Part shown: positions 1 through 7,623 of the stretch, piece by piece
Position numbering within the stretch: the stretch's first letter is position 1
Layout: each line of letters starts with the position of its first letter
NCBI RefSeq assembly: GCF_001423485.1
Contig: NZ_LMOD01000002.1
Span: 519,890-583,889 of the forward strand
Length of the DNA: 64,000 nucleotides
Direction: 5' to 3'
Origin: Microbacterium sp. Leaf320
Lineage (GTDB): Bacteria; Actinomycetota; Actinomycetes; Actinomycetales; Microbacteriaceae
Translations under genes and position numbers: made by a program
Notes under the pieces: generated by a model
What the model saw: the letters and a program-made list of their open reading frames with translations, nothing else
Database searches by the model: none
What the model was told of the DNA's origin: nothing

Positions 1-56
1 CCCCCACCTCGCCCCGCATCACGCACCTCGTCCCCGCATTTCCAGGAGAGAACGAC

Positions 57-1283
57 ATGACCATCGAGATCGTCGACGTCAACATCACCAGCCCAGGACG
101 CAACTTCGTCACGCTCAAGATCACGACCTCCGACGGAATCGTCGGCCTGGGCGACGCCACACTCAACGGACGCGAGCTCGCCGTCGCCTCGTACCTCTCC
201 GACCACGTCGCCTCGATGCTCGTCGGACGCGACGAGGACCGCATCGAAGACACCTGGCAGTACCTCTACCGCGGCCCGTACTGGCGCCGCGGCCCCGTGA
301 CGATGGCGGCGATCGCCGCGGTCGACATGGCGCTGTGGGACATCAAGGCCAAGAAGGCCGGGATGCCGTTGTACCAGCTGCTCGGCGGCGCCAGCCGCGA
401 GGGCGTCCGCGTCTACGCCCACGCCTCCGGCACCGACTACGCCGCGCTCAAGAACGCCATCACCGGATACGAAGAGCTCGGCTACACCGCCGTGCGCGTG
501 CAGACGGGTGTGCCCGGCCTCGGCCAGATCTACGGCGTCTCGAACGCCGGTCCCGGCGTGCGCTACGACTACGAGCCCGCCAAGCGCTCGGGCGACCGCC
601 CGAGCGAAGAGACCTGGGACACCCGCAACTACCTCAACCACATGCCCGGGATCTTCTCGCAGATCCGCGAGGACTTCGGCACCGACCTGCGCATCCTGCA
701 CGATGGACACCACCGCATGTCGCCGATCGAGGCCGCGCGCTTCGCCAAGGACATCGAGCCCTACGACCTCTTCTGGCTCGAGGACTGCACCCCCGGTGAA
801 GACCAGACCGCGTTGCGCCTCGTTCGCCAGCACTCGACGACGCCGCTCGCGATCGGCGAGGTCTTCAACTCGGTGTTCGACTATCAGACCCTCATCACCG
901 AGCGTCTGATCGACTACGTGCGCTCGGCGGTCACGCACACCGGTGGCATCACGGCCATGAAGAAGCTGCTCGACTTCGCCGCGATCTACGGCATCAAGTC
1001 CGGTATCCACGGTCCGACCGACATCTCGCCCGTCGGCATGGCCGCGGCGCTGCACCTCGACCTCGCGATCCACAACTTCGGCATCCAGGAGTACATGCCG
1101 CACAACGCGCAGACGCTCGAGGTGTTCCAGACGTCGTTCACGTTCGACAAGGGCTTCCTGCACCCCGGCGACAAGCCCGGACTCGGTGTCGACCTCGATG
1201 AGGATGCCGCGGCCGGCCACGAGTACACCAAGGCGTATCTGCCGGTGAACCGTCTGCTCGACGGGACCGTCCATGACTGGTGA
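57..1283 (+). CDS. manD: D-mannonate dehydratase (ManD/RspA family)
   Basis: Enolase-superfamily protein of the ManD/RspA branch, expected to dehydrate D-mannonate to 2-keto-3-deoxygluconate (KDG) in the cytoplasm. Its 408 residues are the full family length. Visible family residues are Arg147 and Tyr159, the Mg2+ ligands Asp216, Glu242 and Glu268, and His218 close to the first ligand. An AGGAGAG ribosome site lies just before the ATG. It is the first of three overlapping genes whose products (aldolase, kinase) act on the next two intermediates, which supports mannonate as substrate. Some ManD-family proteins are poor mannonate dehydratases acting on other sugar acids, so the exact substrate is inferred from context. 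The uronate isomerase and mannonate oxidoreductase are not in the window. Confidence 0.85.
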   Translation: MTIEIVDVNITSPGRNFVTLKITTSDGIVGLGDATLNGRELAVASYLSDHVASMLVGRDEDRIEDTWQYLYRGPYWRRGPVTMAAIAAVDMALWDIKAKKAGMPLYQLLGGASREGVRVYAHASGTDYAALKNAITGYEELGYTAVRVQTGVPGLGQIYGVSNAGPGVRYDYEPAKRSGDRPSEETWDTRNYLNHMPGIFSQIREDFGTDLRILHDGHHRMSPIEAARFAKDIEPYDLFWLEDCTPGEDQTALRLVRQHSTTPLAIGEVFNSVFDYQTLITERLIDYVRSAVTHTGGITAMKKLLDFAAIYGIKSGIHGPTDISPVGMAAALHLDLAIHNFGIQEYMPHNAQTLEVFQTSFTFDKGFLHPGDKPGLGVDLDEDAAAGHEYTKAYLPVNRLLDGTVHDW

Positions 1284-1926
1284 GGTGCGCCGGGTCGCCC
1301 TGCCGCAGCGCACGGTCGACTCACGTCTGATCGTCGTGGCCCGGGCGAAGCGGGCGGAAGACTACGACGCCGTGCTCGACGTGCTCGTCGACGCCGGCAT
1401 CCGCAGTGTCGAGCTCACGCTGACGACCCCGGGCACATTCGAGCATTTCCCGAACCTGCTCGCGCGCTTCGGCGACACGATCGACCTCGGCATCGGCACC
1501 GTCACGAACACCGCTGACCTGGCGCGGGCGATCGAGGTGGGCGCGGCCTACATCGTGACCCCGATCACCTCGCGCGACTTCGTCACGCAGGCGACGGATG
1601 CCGGTGTGCCGATCGTCCCGGGCGGGCTGACGCCGACCGAGCTGTTCGCCTCGTGGTCTGCGGGTGCGTCTGCAGTGAAGGTGTTCCCGGCCGGGCAAGT
1701 GGGCCCCTCGTACCTCAAGGACCTTCGCGGGCCCTTCCCCGACCTGGTCGCGGTGCCCTCAGGCGGCGTCGACCTCGCCGGAGCGGAAGTCTGGCTGCGT
1801 GCCGGTGCCGTGGCGGTGAGCGTGGGCGGCCCGCTGCTCGGCGACGCCTTCGCCGGCGGAGACCTCGCCGCCTTGCGCGAGCGGGCTGCGGCATTCGTCG
1901 AGGTCTGCGCGCGGGACTCCGCGTGA
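1273..1926 (+). CDS. eda: KHG/KDPG aldolase
   Basis: 2-dehydro-3-deoxy-6-phosphogluconate aldolase, cleaving KDPG to pyruvate and glyceraldehyde 3-phosphate. Class I aldolase (beta/alpha)8 fold of 217 residues. The Schiff-base lysine is Lys136 in a VKVFPA motif; Glu47 in VELTL is the usual general acid/base; GTV(T)N near residues 75-79 and PGGLTP near 116-121 are the phosphate/substrate loops. The ATG overlaps the end of the dehydratase gene by 11 bases, and its stop overlaps the GTG of the kinase gene, so translation of all three is probably coupled. Usual order in the pathway is kinase before aldolase; here the genes are in the order dehydratase, aldolase, kinase. Confidence 0.9.
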   Translation: MTGEVRRVALPQRTVDSRLIVVARAKRAEDYDAVLDVLVDAGIRSVELTLTTPGTFEHFPNLLARFGDTIDLGIGTVTNTADLARAIEVGAAYIVTPITSRDFVTQATDAGVPIVPGGLTPTELFASWSAGASAVKVFPAGQVGPSYLKDLRGPFPDLVAVPSGGVDLAGAEVWLRAGAVAVSVGGPLLGDAFAGGDLAALRERAAAFVEVCARDSA

Positions 1927-2876
1927 CCTCGCCGTCTGTCGTCACCCTCGGTGAGACCATGGCGCTCGTGCGCACGACCGAGATCGGCTCTCTGCGGCAC
2001 ACGAACTCGCTCGCCTTGGGCATCGGCGGAGCCGAGAGCAACGTCGCGATCGGGCTCGCTCGCCTCGGAGTCTCGACCTCCTGGCTCGGACGCGTCGGAG
2101 CCGACTCCCTCGGCGAGCGCGTGGCACGCGAGATCCGCGGTGACGGCGTCGACGTGCGGGCGATCATCGACCCGGATGCCGCGACCGGCCTGATGGTGAA
2201 GGAGCGCCCATCTGCCGCATCCACCGCCGTGCACTACTACCGTGCCGGATCTGCGGGCTCCCGCCTGCATCCGGACGACCTGCCCGACGGGTGGGTCGAG
2301 GGCGCGGCGCTGCTGCACATCACCGGCATCACTCCCCTGCTGTCGGACGCCGCTCGGGCGGCTCTGCACGCGGCGATCGATCGCGCGCGGGCCGGCGGCG
2401 CGATAGTCAGCTTCGACATCAACTACCGCTCCGCGCTGGCATCGCCCGCGGTCGCCGGGCCTGTGCTCCGCGAGCTCGCGGAGCGTTCCGACATCGTCTT
2501 CGGCGGCGAAGAGGAGTTCGCGATCCTGTACCCGGGCTCGTCAGCTGCGGATGCCGCCGCGGCCCTGCGTGATGCCAACTGCGCGACGACCGTGCTGAAA
2601 CTCGGTCCGGACGGCGCCTCCGTGTTCACCGCGGATGCCGAGGTCGCCGGCTCCGGGTTCACGATCATCCCAGTCGACACCGTCGGCGCGGGCGACGCGT
2701 TCGTCGCCGGATACCTGAGCGGACTGCTCGACGGACTCGACCTCGACGCGATCCTGCGCCGGGCGAACGCGTGCGGCGCGATGGCGTGCCTCGTACCGGG
2801 CGACTGGGAGGCCGCACCCACGCTGCGCGACCTCGAGCGCTTCCTCGACGGCGATTCCGATCCGGTGCGGCGCTGA
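1923..2876 (+). CDS. kdgK: 2-dehydro-3-deoxygluconate kinase (PfkB family)
   Basis: Ribokinase/PfkB-family sugar kinase, expected to phosphorylate KDG to KDPG, the substrate of the preceding aldolase. I place the start at the GTG at 1923, which overlaps the aldolase stop; this gives 317 residues starting with the typical PfkB beta strand (VVTLGETMALVR). The N-terminal GGAESNVAIGLARLG motif (about residues 35-49) and the C-terminal DTVGAGDAF signature (252-260, catalytic Asp258 and anion hole GAG) are intact. With its two neighbours it forms a complete mannonate-to-triose branch. The open frame extends upstream inside the aldolase gene, but that part is read in another frame and is not coding. 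Confidence 0.88.
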   Translation: MTSPSVVTLGETMALVRTTEIGSLRHTNSLALGIGGAESNVAIGLARLGVSTSWLGRVGADSLGERVAREIRGDGVDVRAIIDPDAATGLMVKERPSAASTAVHYYRAGSAGSRLHPDDLPDGWVEGAALLHITGITPLLSDAARAALHAAIDRARAGGAIVSFDINYRSALASPAVAGPVLRELAERSDIVFGGEEEFAILYPGSSAADAAAALRDANCATTVLKLGPDGASVFTADAEVAGSGFTIIPVDTVGAGDAFVAGYLSGLLDGLDLDAILRRANACGAMACLVPGDWEAAPTLRDLERFLDGDSDPVRR

Positions 2877-2980
2877 TCATTCGCCCACCGCTCACGCCCG
2901 TACGACCGGACACGATCGCCATACCGGAATCCGTCGAGCGCGTCCCGGGGCGGCCGCAAGTGACGCCCGGCGAAGGCGCG

Positions 2981-2986
2981 TAGCCT
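2981..2986 (+). promoter_or_regulatory. -10 hexamer for a leaderless transcript
   Basis: TAGCCT ends six bases before the ATG of the following membrane-protein gene, so transcription would start at or next to the start codon. No Shine-Dalgarno sequence is visible. One of about a dozen such arrangements in the window. Confidence 0.55.
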
Positions 2987-2992
2987 CGAAGT

Positions 2993-3754
2993 ATGTCGAA
3001 AGCCGTTGTATCCCCGTCCGCGGCTTCCGCCCTCCCGGATTCCGACCCCTCGCGCACTCCGCTGTTCGCCCACGCCGCACTGAACTCGCGTCCGGTCGCG
3101 CTGGTCTACCGCATCCTCGCGCTCGCGGTCATCATCACCGGCGTGATCCGGCACTCCGACGTGCTGACCGGTGCTCCGAACTGGACGACGCTGCTGTTCT
3201 ACACGATGGTCAGCAACCTGCTCTGCCTCGTCTGGGTCGTTCTGCTCGTCGTCCGCACCGCTCAGGATCTGGCTCGCCGCGGCCCGTCCGGCACGTCTAC
3301 CCCGAGCGCCCGAACAAGCGGTGCCGTGATGATGGCGATCACCGTCACAATGCTCATCTATCTGGTCGTCCTGGTGCCGACGAGGTTCGCCGACGGCGAC
3401 TCCGACATCTTCTCGCTGACCGACAACCTCATCCACATCATCACGCCGCTGCTGGTGATCGTGGATTGGCTGCTCTTCGTGCCGAAGGGGTCGTTCCGGT
3501 GGGTCGACCCCTTGCTGTGGACGCTCATCCCCTACGCGTACCTGGTGTGGGCCTTCATCTACGGGGCTGTCGGCGGGGAGTTCACGCCCGGTCAGAAGTA
3601 TCCGTATCCGTTCATGGACGTGGACGCTCTCGGAATCGGCGGCGTCGCCCAGTGGATCGTGGCGCTGACGCTGGCTCTCGTCGTCGTCGGCCTGGTGTTC
3701 GTCGTGATCGACCGCGTACTCGCCGCCCTCGCACGGCGCATCACCCGCCGCTGA
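2993..3754 (+). CDS. Pr6Pr-family integral membrane protein
   Basis: Six-transmembrane protein of the Pr6Pr (FAR-17a/AIG1-like) family, 253 residues, of unknown biochemical role in bacteria. Hydrophobic segments lie at about residues 37-57, 65-88, 111-130, 143-162, 172-190 and 218-242. Motifs typical of the family include RHSDVLTG at the end of the first helix and the FTYYSN-like LFYTMVSNLLCLVW. The N-terminal 30 residues are hydrophilic and low-complexity. The gene stands alone on the plus strand with a likely leaderless start at the ATG at 2993. No functional link to the neighbouring sugar operon or to arr is evident. Confidence 0.75.
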   Translation: MSKAVVSPSAASALPDSDPSRTPLFAHAALNSRPVALVYRILALAVIITGVIRHSDVLTGAPNWTTLLFYTMVSNLLCLVWVVLLVVRTAQDLARRGPSGTSTPSARTSGAVMMAITVTMLIYLVVLVPTRFADGDSDIFSLTDNLIHIITPLLVIVDWLLFVPKGSFRWVDPLLWTLIPYAYLVWAFIYGAVGGEFTPGQKYPYPFMDVDALGIGGVAQWIVALTLALVVVGLVFVVIDRVLAALARRITRR

Positions 3755-3874
3755 CCCGGCTCACAGCTCGGCCGATTCCGGTACGACTGCAGGACCGCCG
3801 CACGTGCGCAGGATCGAACTGCGGATTCCGTCCTGCATCCGTGCCTGCGTCCTGCAGTGTGCCGCACTCAGCGC

Positions 3875-4285
3875 TCAGTTGATGATCTCGCCGTGCTCGT
3901 CGTCGCGGATGGCGGCGAGCCGCTCCCGCCAGATGGCGAGTGCCTCGGGCGTCAAACGGGTCCAGTCGTGCACCTCGCGGACCACCCGCAGCGGCGCGCT
4001 GCTGCGATACGACCGGGTCGGGTTGCCTGGGAACTTCTTGTCGGTCACGTTCGGATCGTTCTCGAACTCGCCGGTCACCTCGACCTCGTAGACGCGCGGA
4101 TCCCGGTCGCCGGGCGCGAGCTCGGCCGCGAGCCCGGCCCCATCGGCCACTGCCGTGAAGTAGATGTGGTTCATCACGACCTCGGGGCGGTAGTTCGAGT
4201 GGAACCCCGCCGTCAGCAGGTCGCCCGGTCTCAGGTCTGCCTTGGTGCCGTGGAAGAAGGGCCCGTCATCCAGTGCGTCGCTCAC
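3875..4285 (-). CDS. arr: NAD(+)--rifampin ADP-ribosyltransferase
   Basis: Small (136 residue) rifamycin-inactivating ADP-ribosyltransferase. Enzymes of this family transfer ADP-ribose from NAD+ to the C23 hydroxyl of rifamycins. Residues corresponding to the mycobacterial Arr catalytic set are present at a constant offset: His12 (in FFHGTKADL), Tyr42 (in HIYFTA) and Asp77 (in EFENDPN). The conserved KFPGNPTRSYRS segment at 84-94 is also intact. The start is a GTG at 4285 with TAGGCT seven bases upstream and no ribosome site, so the mRNA is probably leaderless. The gene is flanked by ordinary chromosomal genes with no integrase, insertion sequence or cassette site, which points to an intrinsic rather than recently acquired gene. 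Natural substrates are unknown. Confidence 0.9.
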   Translation of the reverse strand: MSDALDDGPFFHGTKADLRPGDLLTAGFHSNYRPEVVMNHIYFTAVADGAGLAAELAPGDRDPRVYEVEVTGEFENDPNVTDKKFPGNPTRSYRSSAPLRVVREVHDWTRLTPEALAIWRERLAAIRDDEHGEIIN

Positions 4286-4292
4286 CCGCAGA

Positions 4293-4298
4293 AGCCTA
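4293..4298 (-). promoter_or_regulatory. -10 hexamer of arr (leaderless)
   Basis: On the minus strand TAGGCT lies seven bases before the GTG start of arr. No ribosome-binding sequence is present between them, so transcription probably begins at the start codon. Confidence 0.5.
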
Positions 4299-4361
4299 CG
4301 ACTGCTTCTCGCGCTTCGGAAGAACGCTGCCTCGGACGCTTGCGCACTCGCGCCTGCGCCT

Positions 4362-4432
4362 CGGGAGGGGAACTGCGCTTAGGGAGGAGGAAATCTCGGA
4401 TTCTCCCCTCCCGACGCGCAGTTTTCCTCCCG
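4362..4432. repeat. Nested double palindrome, copy A
   Basis: Outer arms 4362-4378 and 4416-4432 (CGGGAGGGGAACTGCGC pairing with its near-complement) enclose inner arms 4381-4395 and 4398-4413 (AGGGAGGAGGAAATC pairing with its near-complement). The whole 71 bases can fold into one long hairpin. The same architecture and core words (GGGAGGA, CTGCG, GGATTC) recur at 14894-14964. It lies between the arr promoter and the end of the next minus-strand gene. A transcription terminator role for the upstream acidic-protein genes is possible, but there is no U-tract. Confidence 0.7.
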
Positions 4433-4453
4433 GGCGCTGCGCCCACGACGCCG

Positions 4454-4708
4454 TCAGTGCTCCGAGCGGCGGGTGCCCACGCCCGGTTCGTCGTTGTGCA
4501 CCGATTCGTCAGCCACGGACGACTCCGACGAGGGATCGACGCGCACCGCACCGGATCCGCCGGAGTCCGCGCCGGCCCCTCCCGCCGGAGTGTCTGTGAC
4601 CTGCCCGGGGTCATCGCCGTCGCGCTCGTCGATCAGTGCGGCGACACGCTCGGCAGAAGGCGACGCCCCCTCGGGCGTGACGGTGTCATCGTTCTCGGTG
4701 CCGCTCAT
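4454..4708 (-). CDS. small acidic protein, unknown function
   Basis: 84 residues, very rich in Asp, Glu, Ser, Gly and Pro, with no hydrophobic segment and little predicted fold; probably disordered. I do not recognise a family. The ATG overlaps the stop of the upstream acidic-protein gene by four bases (ATGA), which is good evidence that both are real and translated together. The double palindrome (4362-4432) follows its stop codon. Function cannot be inferred. Confidence 0.55.
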   Translation of the reverse strand: MSGTENDDTVTPEGASPSAERVAALIDERDGDDPGQVTDTPAGGAGADSGGSGAVRVDPSSESSVADESVHNDEPGVGTRRSEH

Positions 4709-4941
4709 TCGCTGCCGTCGCGAAGGTCGTGCGGTGCGTCTCCGCCGACGGCATCCGGTTCGTCCTCGGTGTCGAGGTCGCCCTGTCCGTCGTCGCCCAG
4801 TTCGGCCTCGAGAGCATCCTCGCCCTGAGTCTCCGGCTGCGACGTGTCGGTCGGGAACGTGCCGTCGGTGAAGTCGTCGACCGGCGGGATGCCCGGCATG
4901 TTCGGGGGGAAGCTGTTGGCGAAAGCGTCGATGTTCGACAT
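4705..4941 (-). CDS. small acidic protein, unknown function
   Basis: 78 residues, strongly acidic in its second half (many Asp, Glu, Gly), with a short N-terminal segment containing NSFPPNMPGIPPVDDFTDG. I chose the ATG at 4941 because a GAGGAGG ribosome site sits four bases upstream; an earlier in-frame ATG at 4974 lacks one. It is translationally coupled to the following acidic gene (ATGA overlap). Small acidic proteins of this kind are seen beside one another in related actinobacteria, but no function is known to me. Confidence 0.6.
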   Translation of the reverse strand: MSNIDAFANSFPPNMPGIPPVDDFTDGTFPTDTSQPETQGEDALEAELGDDGQGDLDTEDEPDAVGGDAPHDLRDGSE

Positions 4942-5019
4942 GGTGCCCTCCTCTGGTTTCGTCCGAATCACCATGATCCGTGCGAACCGCGGCGAGCGCA
5001 GGGCGGTTGACAGCTCCGC

Positions 5020-5625
5020 TCAGGACGAGGAAGATTCCCGACCCGCCGGATCATCGGCGAAGGCCTGCAGGCCGAGAACGCGCAGCACACCGTCTACTTG
5101 CACGTCGACCTGCGCCGCGGTCGGGGCACCGGCGAGCCCCAGGAGCCGACGACGATGCGGCTCTCCGAGGAGTGTGGCGAAGAGGAGTTCCGGCGACACC
5201 GCGGCATCCGACGGGAGGTGCGCGGCGAGAAAGCCCTGGGCACGACGAGGCCCGTCGTCGTAGAACTCTGCAGCGAGCGACGGATGCTGTGCCGCAGCGC
5301 CGATGATCGCTCGCTGGATGCCGATCGCTTCGTCTCCGAGCAGCTGCACGAGGACCGCTCGGCAGGCCGATCGCAGATCCTCCGTCCCTTCTCCGGCATC
5401 GGCGAGGTAGGGATGCTGTCTGCGGATCGCCGCCCGCACGAGGCCTTCGCGGTCACCGAACACCCCGTACAGGGTGCGCTTGGCGACGTGCGCCTCAGCA
5501 GCGACGCGATCGAAGGTCAGGGCCTCGAACCCCTCCGCAGTGAGCAGCGCGATCACGACGTCGATCACTCGCTCGTCCCGCGCGATGGCCTCGGCGGCGG
5601 AGGGCCGACCTCGTTTTCCGGTCAT
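5020..5625 (-). CDS. TetR/AcrR-family transcriptional regulator
   Basis: 201-residue repressor-type regulator. The N-terminal TetR helix-turn-helix spans about residues 15-61, with the recognition helix in VAKRTLYGVFGDREGL. The C-terminal ligand/dimer domain (about 75-195) is of the common actinobacterial type and its ligand is unknown. It is divergent from a DUF952 gene. The intergenic region carries a nested inverted repeat (5628-5656), and the regulator's own -10 (TAGAGT, minus strand 5637-5632) lies inside it, six bases before the ATG, so autoregulation and a leaderless transcript are likely. The most probable target is the divergent gene, by position. Confidence 0.88.
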   Translation of the reverse strand: MTGKRGRPSAAEAIARDERVIDVVIALLTAEGFEALTFDRVAAEAHVAKRTLYGVFGDREGLVRAAIRRQHPYLADAGEGTEDLRSACRAVLVQLLGDEAIGIQRAIIGAAAQHPSLAAEFYDDGPRRAQGFLAAHLPSDAAVSPELLFATLLGEPHRRRLLGLAGAPTAAQVDVQVDGVLRVLGLQAFADDPAGRESSSS

Positions 5626-5627
5626 AG

Positions 5628-5656
5628 GGTTACTCTAGCAATAATGCTACGTAACC
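5628..5656. promoter_or_regulatory. Candidate TetR operator (nested inverted repeat)
   Basis: Outer arms GGTTAC (5628-5633) and GTAACC (5651-5656) enclose inner arms TAGCA (5636-5640) and TGCTA (5645-5649) around an ATAA centre. The element fills the 51 bases between two divergent genes and overlaps the regulator's -10, as expected for an autoregulating TetR protein. Confidence 0.65.
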
Positions 5657-5676
5657 GTTTCATTTAAGGAGTGACC

Positions 5677-5997
5677 GTGTCCGACCTGATCCACCACATC
5701 GCCATCCAGGATGACTGGGAGATGAGCCGAGCGTTCGGCGAGTACGTCGTATCGACCCGGGGTGTGCATCTCGACGACGCGGGCTTCATCCACGCCACGA
5801 CGGCAGACCGACTCGACTCCGTGGTCACCGCGCGCTTCGGCGACCTCGCCCTCCCGCTCCTCGACATCGCGATCCGCCTGGAAGGGCTGGCAGCCGAGGG
5901 AATCGGCGTCGAGTGGCTGGACGGTCGTCCGCGCATCCTCGGCGCTCTGCCGATGACGGGTGAGGTGGTCGCCTCGGAGACGCCTATCTCGCGCTGA
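5677..5997 (+). CDS. DUF952 domain protein
   Basis: 106-residue protein of the DUF952 family, small cytoplasmic proteins of unknown role. The family landmarks are the N-terminal IHHIAIQDDWE strand-helix and the central GFIHATTADRL motif. I chose the GTG at 5677 rather than the GTG at 5671: the AAGGAG ribosome site occupies 5666-5671 and gives correct spacing only to 5677. The gene is divergent from the TetR gene across the candidate operator and is the likely regulated target. A degenerate anchor remnant follows directly downstream. Confidence 0.78.
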   Translation: MSDLIHHIAIQDDWEMSRAFGEYVVSTRGVHLDDAGFIHATTADRLDSVVTARFGDLALPLLDIAIRLEGLAAEGIGVEWLDGRPRILGALPMTGEVVASETPISR

Positions 5998-6032
5998 GTC
6001 GCCCGCCGAGCGAGCGCCGCTGCGGCGAGCGC

Positions 6033-6146
6033 GGCAGCACTCGCCGCAGCGGCGCCGAGGTCCCCGTCGGCGCGATGGGCGCCGGCATCCTTCTGCTCAT
6101 CGTCGGAGCAGTCCTGATGATGTCGCGTCGCCGTCGCACCGCCTGA
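6033..6146 (+). pseudogene. Remnant of a cell-wall anchored protein C-terminus
   Basis: The frame ending with the stop at 6144-6146 encodes a glycine/alanine start, a hydrophobic helix (VPVGAMGAGILLLIVGAVLM) and the basic tail SRRRRTA, exactly the form of a sortase-substrate C-terminus. No start codon or upstream coding sequence supports it. In the shifted frame the preceding bases read Leu-Ala-Ala, as if an LAxTG motif had been lost by a one-base change. It is best read as the tail of a deleted surface-protein gene. The short length makes this tentative. Confidence 0.4.
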
Positions 6147-6222
6147 CTTCCTCGGCGGAGGGCGACTCGATGACTTCCGCAAGCGCCGGCAGCTCCCAGC
6201 ATCCGGCTCTAGGCTCGCCGTC

Positions 6223-6549
6223 GTGGACGCCGAGATGACGGTCGTGGAGCGCCGGACGAAGCGCGTCGAGATCACTGCAGAGGTCATCACTCTGGTGATC
6301 GGGCTCGCGGCGGCCGCCGCCGCGATCTCGACTCTCTTTCCGGCGGTGCTGACGTGGATCCAGCACCTCCCCCTCGTCGTTCCCGGCCTCATGACAGTCG
6401 TGCAGGGCGCCGCCATCGCCCTGGCCGCGTTCGTCCGACGCAGCGACCTGGTCAAGGGAGGGCTCGCTGTCCTCCTCGTGGTCTGGGTGCCCTTTCTCGG
6501 GCAGGTCATCTGGTTCGGCCTGGTCATCCTGCTGTTCAGATTCAGCTGA
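6223..6549 (+). CDS. small membrane protein, unknown function
   Basis: 108 residues with three hydrophobic segments at about 20-40, 50-71 and 80-105; no family recognised. The GTG at 6223 is preceded seven bases upstream by TAGGCT (6210-6215), the leaderless pattern seen elsewhere in the window; an ATG at 6235 is an alternative start. No ribosome site is visible for either. It stands between the surface-protein remnant and an aldo/keto reductase gene on the same strand, without evident functional connection. Confidence 0.6.
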   Translation: MDAEMTVVERRTKRVEITAEVITLVIGLAAAAAAISTLFPAVLTWIQHLPLVVPGLMTVVQGAAIALAAFVRRSDLVKGGLAVLLVVWVPFLGQVIWFGLVILLFRFS

Positions 6550-6618
6550 CCGAAGCGCCCCGCCAGGCGCACCCCGTGAGAGCATCGACCTCAGACCACG
6601 ACTCGAGGGAGATCTCGG

Positions 6619-7608
6619 ATGCTCGACACATCAGACAGCGTGAGGCTCGGCAGCACGGGACTCCGGATCTCGAAGGTCGTCCTCGGATGCATGAGCTTCG
6701 GCGCACCGGACCGCGGGGCGCACGGGTGGTCGCTCGACGAGGAGACCAGCCGCCCGCTGATCAGGCAGGCGCTCGAGGCCGGTATCACCACGTTCGACAC
6801 CGCTGACGTGTACTCCGACGGCACGAGCGAGGAGTTCGTCGGCCGGGCGCTCGCCGACTTCGCGCGGCGCGACGAGATCGTGATCGCGACAAAAGTGCAC
6901 GGGCGCATGGGCCCGGGTGCGAACCAGGCGGGGCTGAGCCGTGTGCACATCCTGTCGGGTATCGATGCGAGCCTGAAGCGACTCGGCACCGACCACGTCG
7001 ACCTGTACCAGATCCACCGCTGGGACCCTCAGACGCCGATCGAAGAGACGATGGAGGCGCTGAACGACGTCGTCCGCTCGGGCAAGGCCCGGTATATCGG
7101 CGCCTCGTCGATGTGGGCTTGGCAGTTCGCGAAGGCGCAGCACGCAGCCGACCGGAACGGCTGGGCGCGGTTCGTCTCGATGCAGGACCAGTACAACCTG
7201 CTGCAGCGTGAGGAGGAGCGCGAGATGCACCCCTTCTGCCTCGACTCGGGTGTCGGCGTGCTGCCGTGGTCGCCCCTGGCGCGAGGCAGGCTCACGCGCG
7301 ACTGGGACGAGAAGACCGCGCGGACCGCGACGGATGCCTTCGGTGCGACTCTGTACCGCCGCGAGGAGGAGTCGAATCGCGCGATCGTGGATGCGGTCGC
7401 GCACGTCGCCGAGGCGCGCGGCGTCTCCCGCGCGCAGATCGCGCTCGCGTGGGTCGCGCAGCAGTCCGCCGTCACTGCACCGATCGTCGGCGCGACGAAG
7501 GCAAGTCACATCGACGATGCGGTCGCCGCCGTCGGCATCCATCTCGAGGATTCTGAGCTGAAGACGCTGCAGGCCGCGTACACGCCTCGCGAGCCCGAAG
7601 GGTTCTGA
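6619..7608 (+). CDS. aldo/keto reductase
   Basis: NADPH-dependent oxidoreductase of the aldo/keto reductase superfamily, 329 residues in a (beta/alpha)8 barrel. The catalytic tetrad is visible as Asp60 (TFDTAD), Tyr65, Lys92 (ATKVHG) and His133 (YQIHRWDP). The sequence most resembles the YajO/general-stress-like branch acting on small aldehydes and ketones. A GAGGGAGA ribosome site lies shortly upstream of the ATG at 6619. Monocistronic; the physiological substrate is unknown. Confidence 0.9.
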   Translation: MLDTSDSVRLGSTGLRISKVVLGCMSFGAPDRGAHGWSLDEETSRPLIRQALEAGITTFDTADVYSDGTSEEFVGRALADFARRDEIVIATKVHGRMGPGANQAGLSRVHILSGIDASLKRLGTDHVDLYQIHRWDPQTPIEETMEALNDVVRSGKARYIGASSMWAWQFAKAQHAADRNGWARFVSMQDQYNLLQREEEREMHPFCLDSGVGVLPWSPLARGRLTRDWDEKTARTATDAFGATLYRREEESNRAIVDAVAHVAEARGVSRAQIALAWVAQQSAVTAPIVGATKASHIDDAVAAVGIHLEDSELKTLQAAYTPREPEGF

Positions 7609-7623
7609 GGCGCGGAAAGACCC

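Noticed and set aside
3787..3857. Inverted repeat CTGCAGGAC / GTCCTGCAG between the Pr6Pr and arr genes
   Set aside because: Arms are 53 bases apart with no supporting inner structure; could be chance in GC-rich DNA. The 120-base gap otherwise shows nothing.
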